DNA from: Malurus cyaneus samueli
Taxonomy: Eukaryota > Chordata > Aves > Passeriformes > Maluridae
Direction of reading: 5' to 3'
NCBI GenBank assembly: GCA_009741485.1
Contig: CM019216.1
Span: forward strand, 44,529,361-44,593,360
DNA: 64,000 nucleotides
A program made the translations under genes and the position numbers. Shown here one piece after another: positions 63,801-64,000 of the stretch. A model generated the notes under the pieces. That model worked only from the letters and a program-made list of their open reading frames with translations, searched no databases and was not told where the DNA came from. Every line of letters starts with the position of its first letter. Position 1 is the first letter of the stretch.

Positions 63801-64000
63801 ATGAGTTTTACTACAATAGTTTAACTGTTCACTCTAGCAGAGAAAAGGTCATCTATGGGGACAAGAGAGACTGCATATAGAAAATTTACCCCTTGCTTAT
63901 TGGTATACCAGATTCTGGCCCTTTTTTTCCTGGTGCCTATTCTTGTGAGTAGTACTACCCTAGCCCCTAGGAAAAGGGGGCTCACAGTTTAAATTGTAGT
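57889..64000. other. NT5DC1 intron 6 sequence to the window edge, no gene seen
   Basis: AT-rich DNA without recognised exons, RNA genes or mobile elements. Confidence 0.55.

Larger units (their letters stand above)
29723..64000 (+). other. NT5DC1: NT5DC1 intron 6 (>34 kb), hosting COL10A1 on the opposite strand
   Basis: Starts with GTAAGT after exon 6. No further NT5DC1 exon was found by eye. The intron contains all of COL10A1 (about 35800-43240, minus), a MIR-like SINE, a CpG-rich inverted-repeat cluster, a GGAT microsatellite and CR1 copies. The rest is AT-rich DNA without supported genes. Confidence 0.75.

Noticed and set aside
1..64000. Search for operons, CRISPR arrays, phage or defence systems
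   Set aside because: The window is vertebrate chromosomal DNA with spliced genes, and no such structures are present.

Overview
The window is vertebrate nuclear DNA, almost certainly from a bird. It has small exons with GT-AG splice sites inside long AT-rich introns. CR1-type LINE fragments are its commonest mobile element. It also carries a CpG-island promoter, a tetranucleotide microsatellite, and a collagen X gene whose product (674 aa from the spliced exons) is bird-like. No prokaryotic features such as operons, CRISPR arrays or tRNA clusters are present.

Layout. Positions 1-5338 are intron 1 of FRK, a Src-family tyrosine kinase transcribed leftward, with a CR1 fragment at the left edge. 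FRK coding exon 1 (N-terminus plus SH3 domain) lies at 5339-5769, minus strand. Positions 5770-19070 are intergenic: AT-rich DNA with two long poly-T tracts and several CR1 pieces, young and old. A CpG island at about 19070-19720 is the promoter of NT5DC1, a HAD-family 5'-nucleotidase-domain protein transcribed rightward. NT5DC1 exons 1-6 (19452-29722) join in frame into the first 175 residues, including the catalytic DxDxT motif. I see no later NT5DC1 exon, so intron 6 appears to run from 29723 past the window end. COL10A1 lies inside that intron on the opposite strand. Its 5'UTR exon is at about 43147-43240, the signal-peptide exon at 42351-42504, and the large collagen/C1q exon at about 35800-37939.

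The FRK(-) / NT5DC1(+) / nested COL10A1(-) order matches the known amniote arrangement. The three genes are neighbours with no known shared pathway: FRK is an epithelial growth-restraining kinase, NT5DC1 a poorly characterised phosphohydrolase-like protein, and COL10A1 the hypertrophic-cartilage network collagen. Nesting means NT5DC1 transcripts run antisense through all of COL10A1.

The most unusual things found are: (1) a compact, CpG-rich set of nested inverted repeats at about 31680-31883 in an otherwise CpG-poor intron, next to a MIR-like SINE, which I cannot identify; (2) a class I SH3-ligand motif just N-terminal to FRK's own SH3 domain, in a longer linker than I recall for human; (3) a perfect 9-bp hairpin in the COL10A1 5'UTR; and (4) a likely assembly join, a single N flanked by a 27-bp direct duplication at 30887-30942. 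I found no convincing new multi-gene system.
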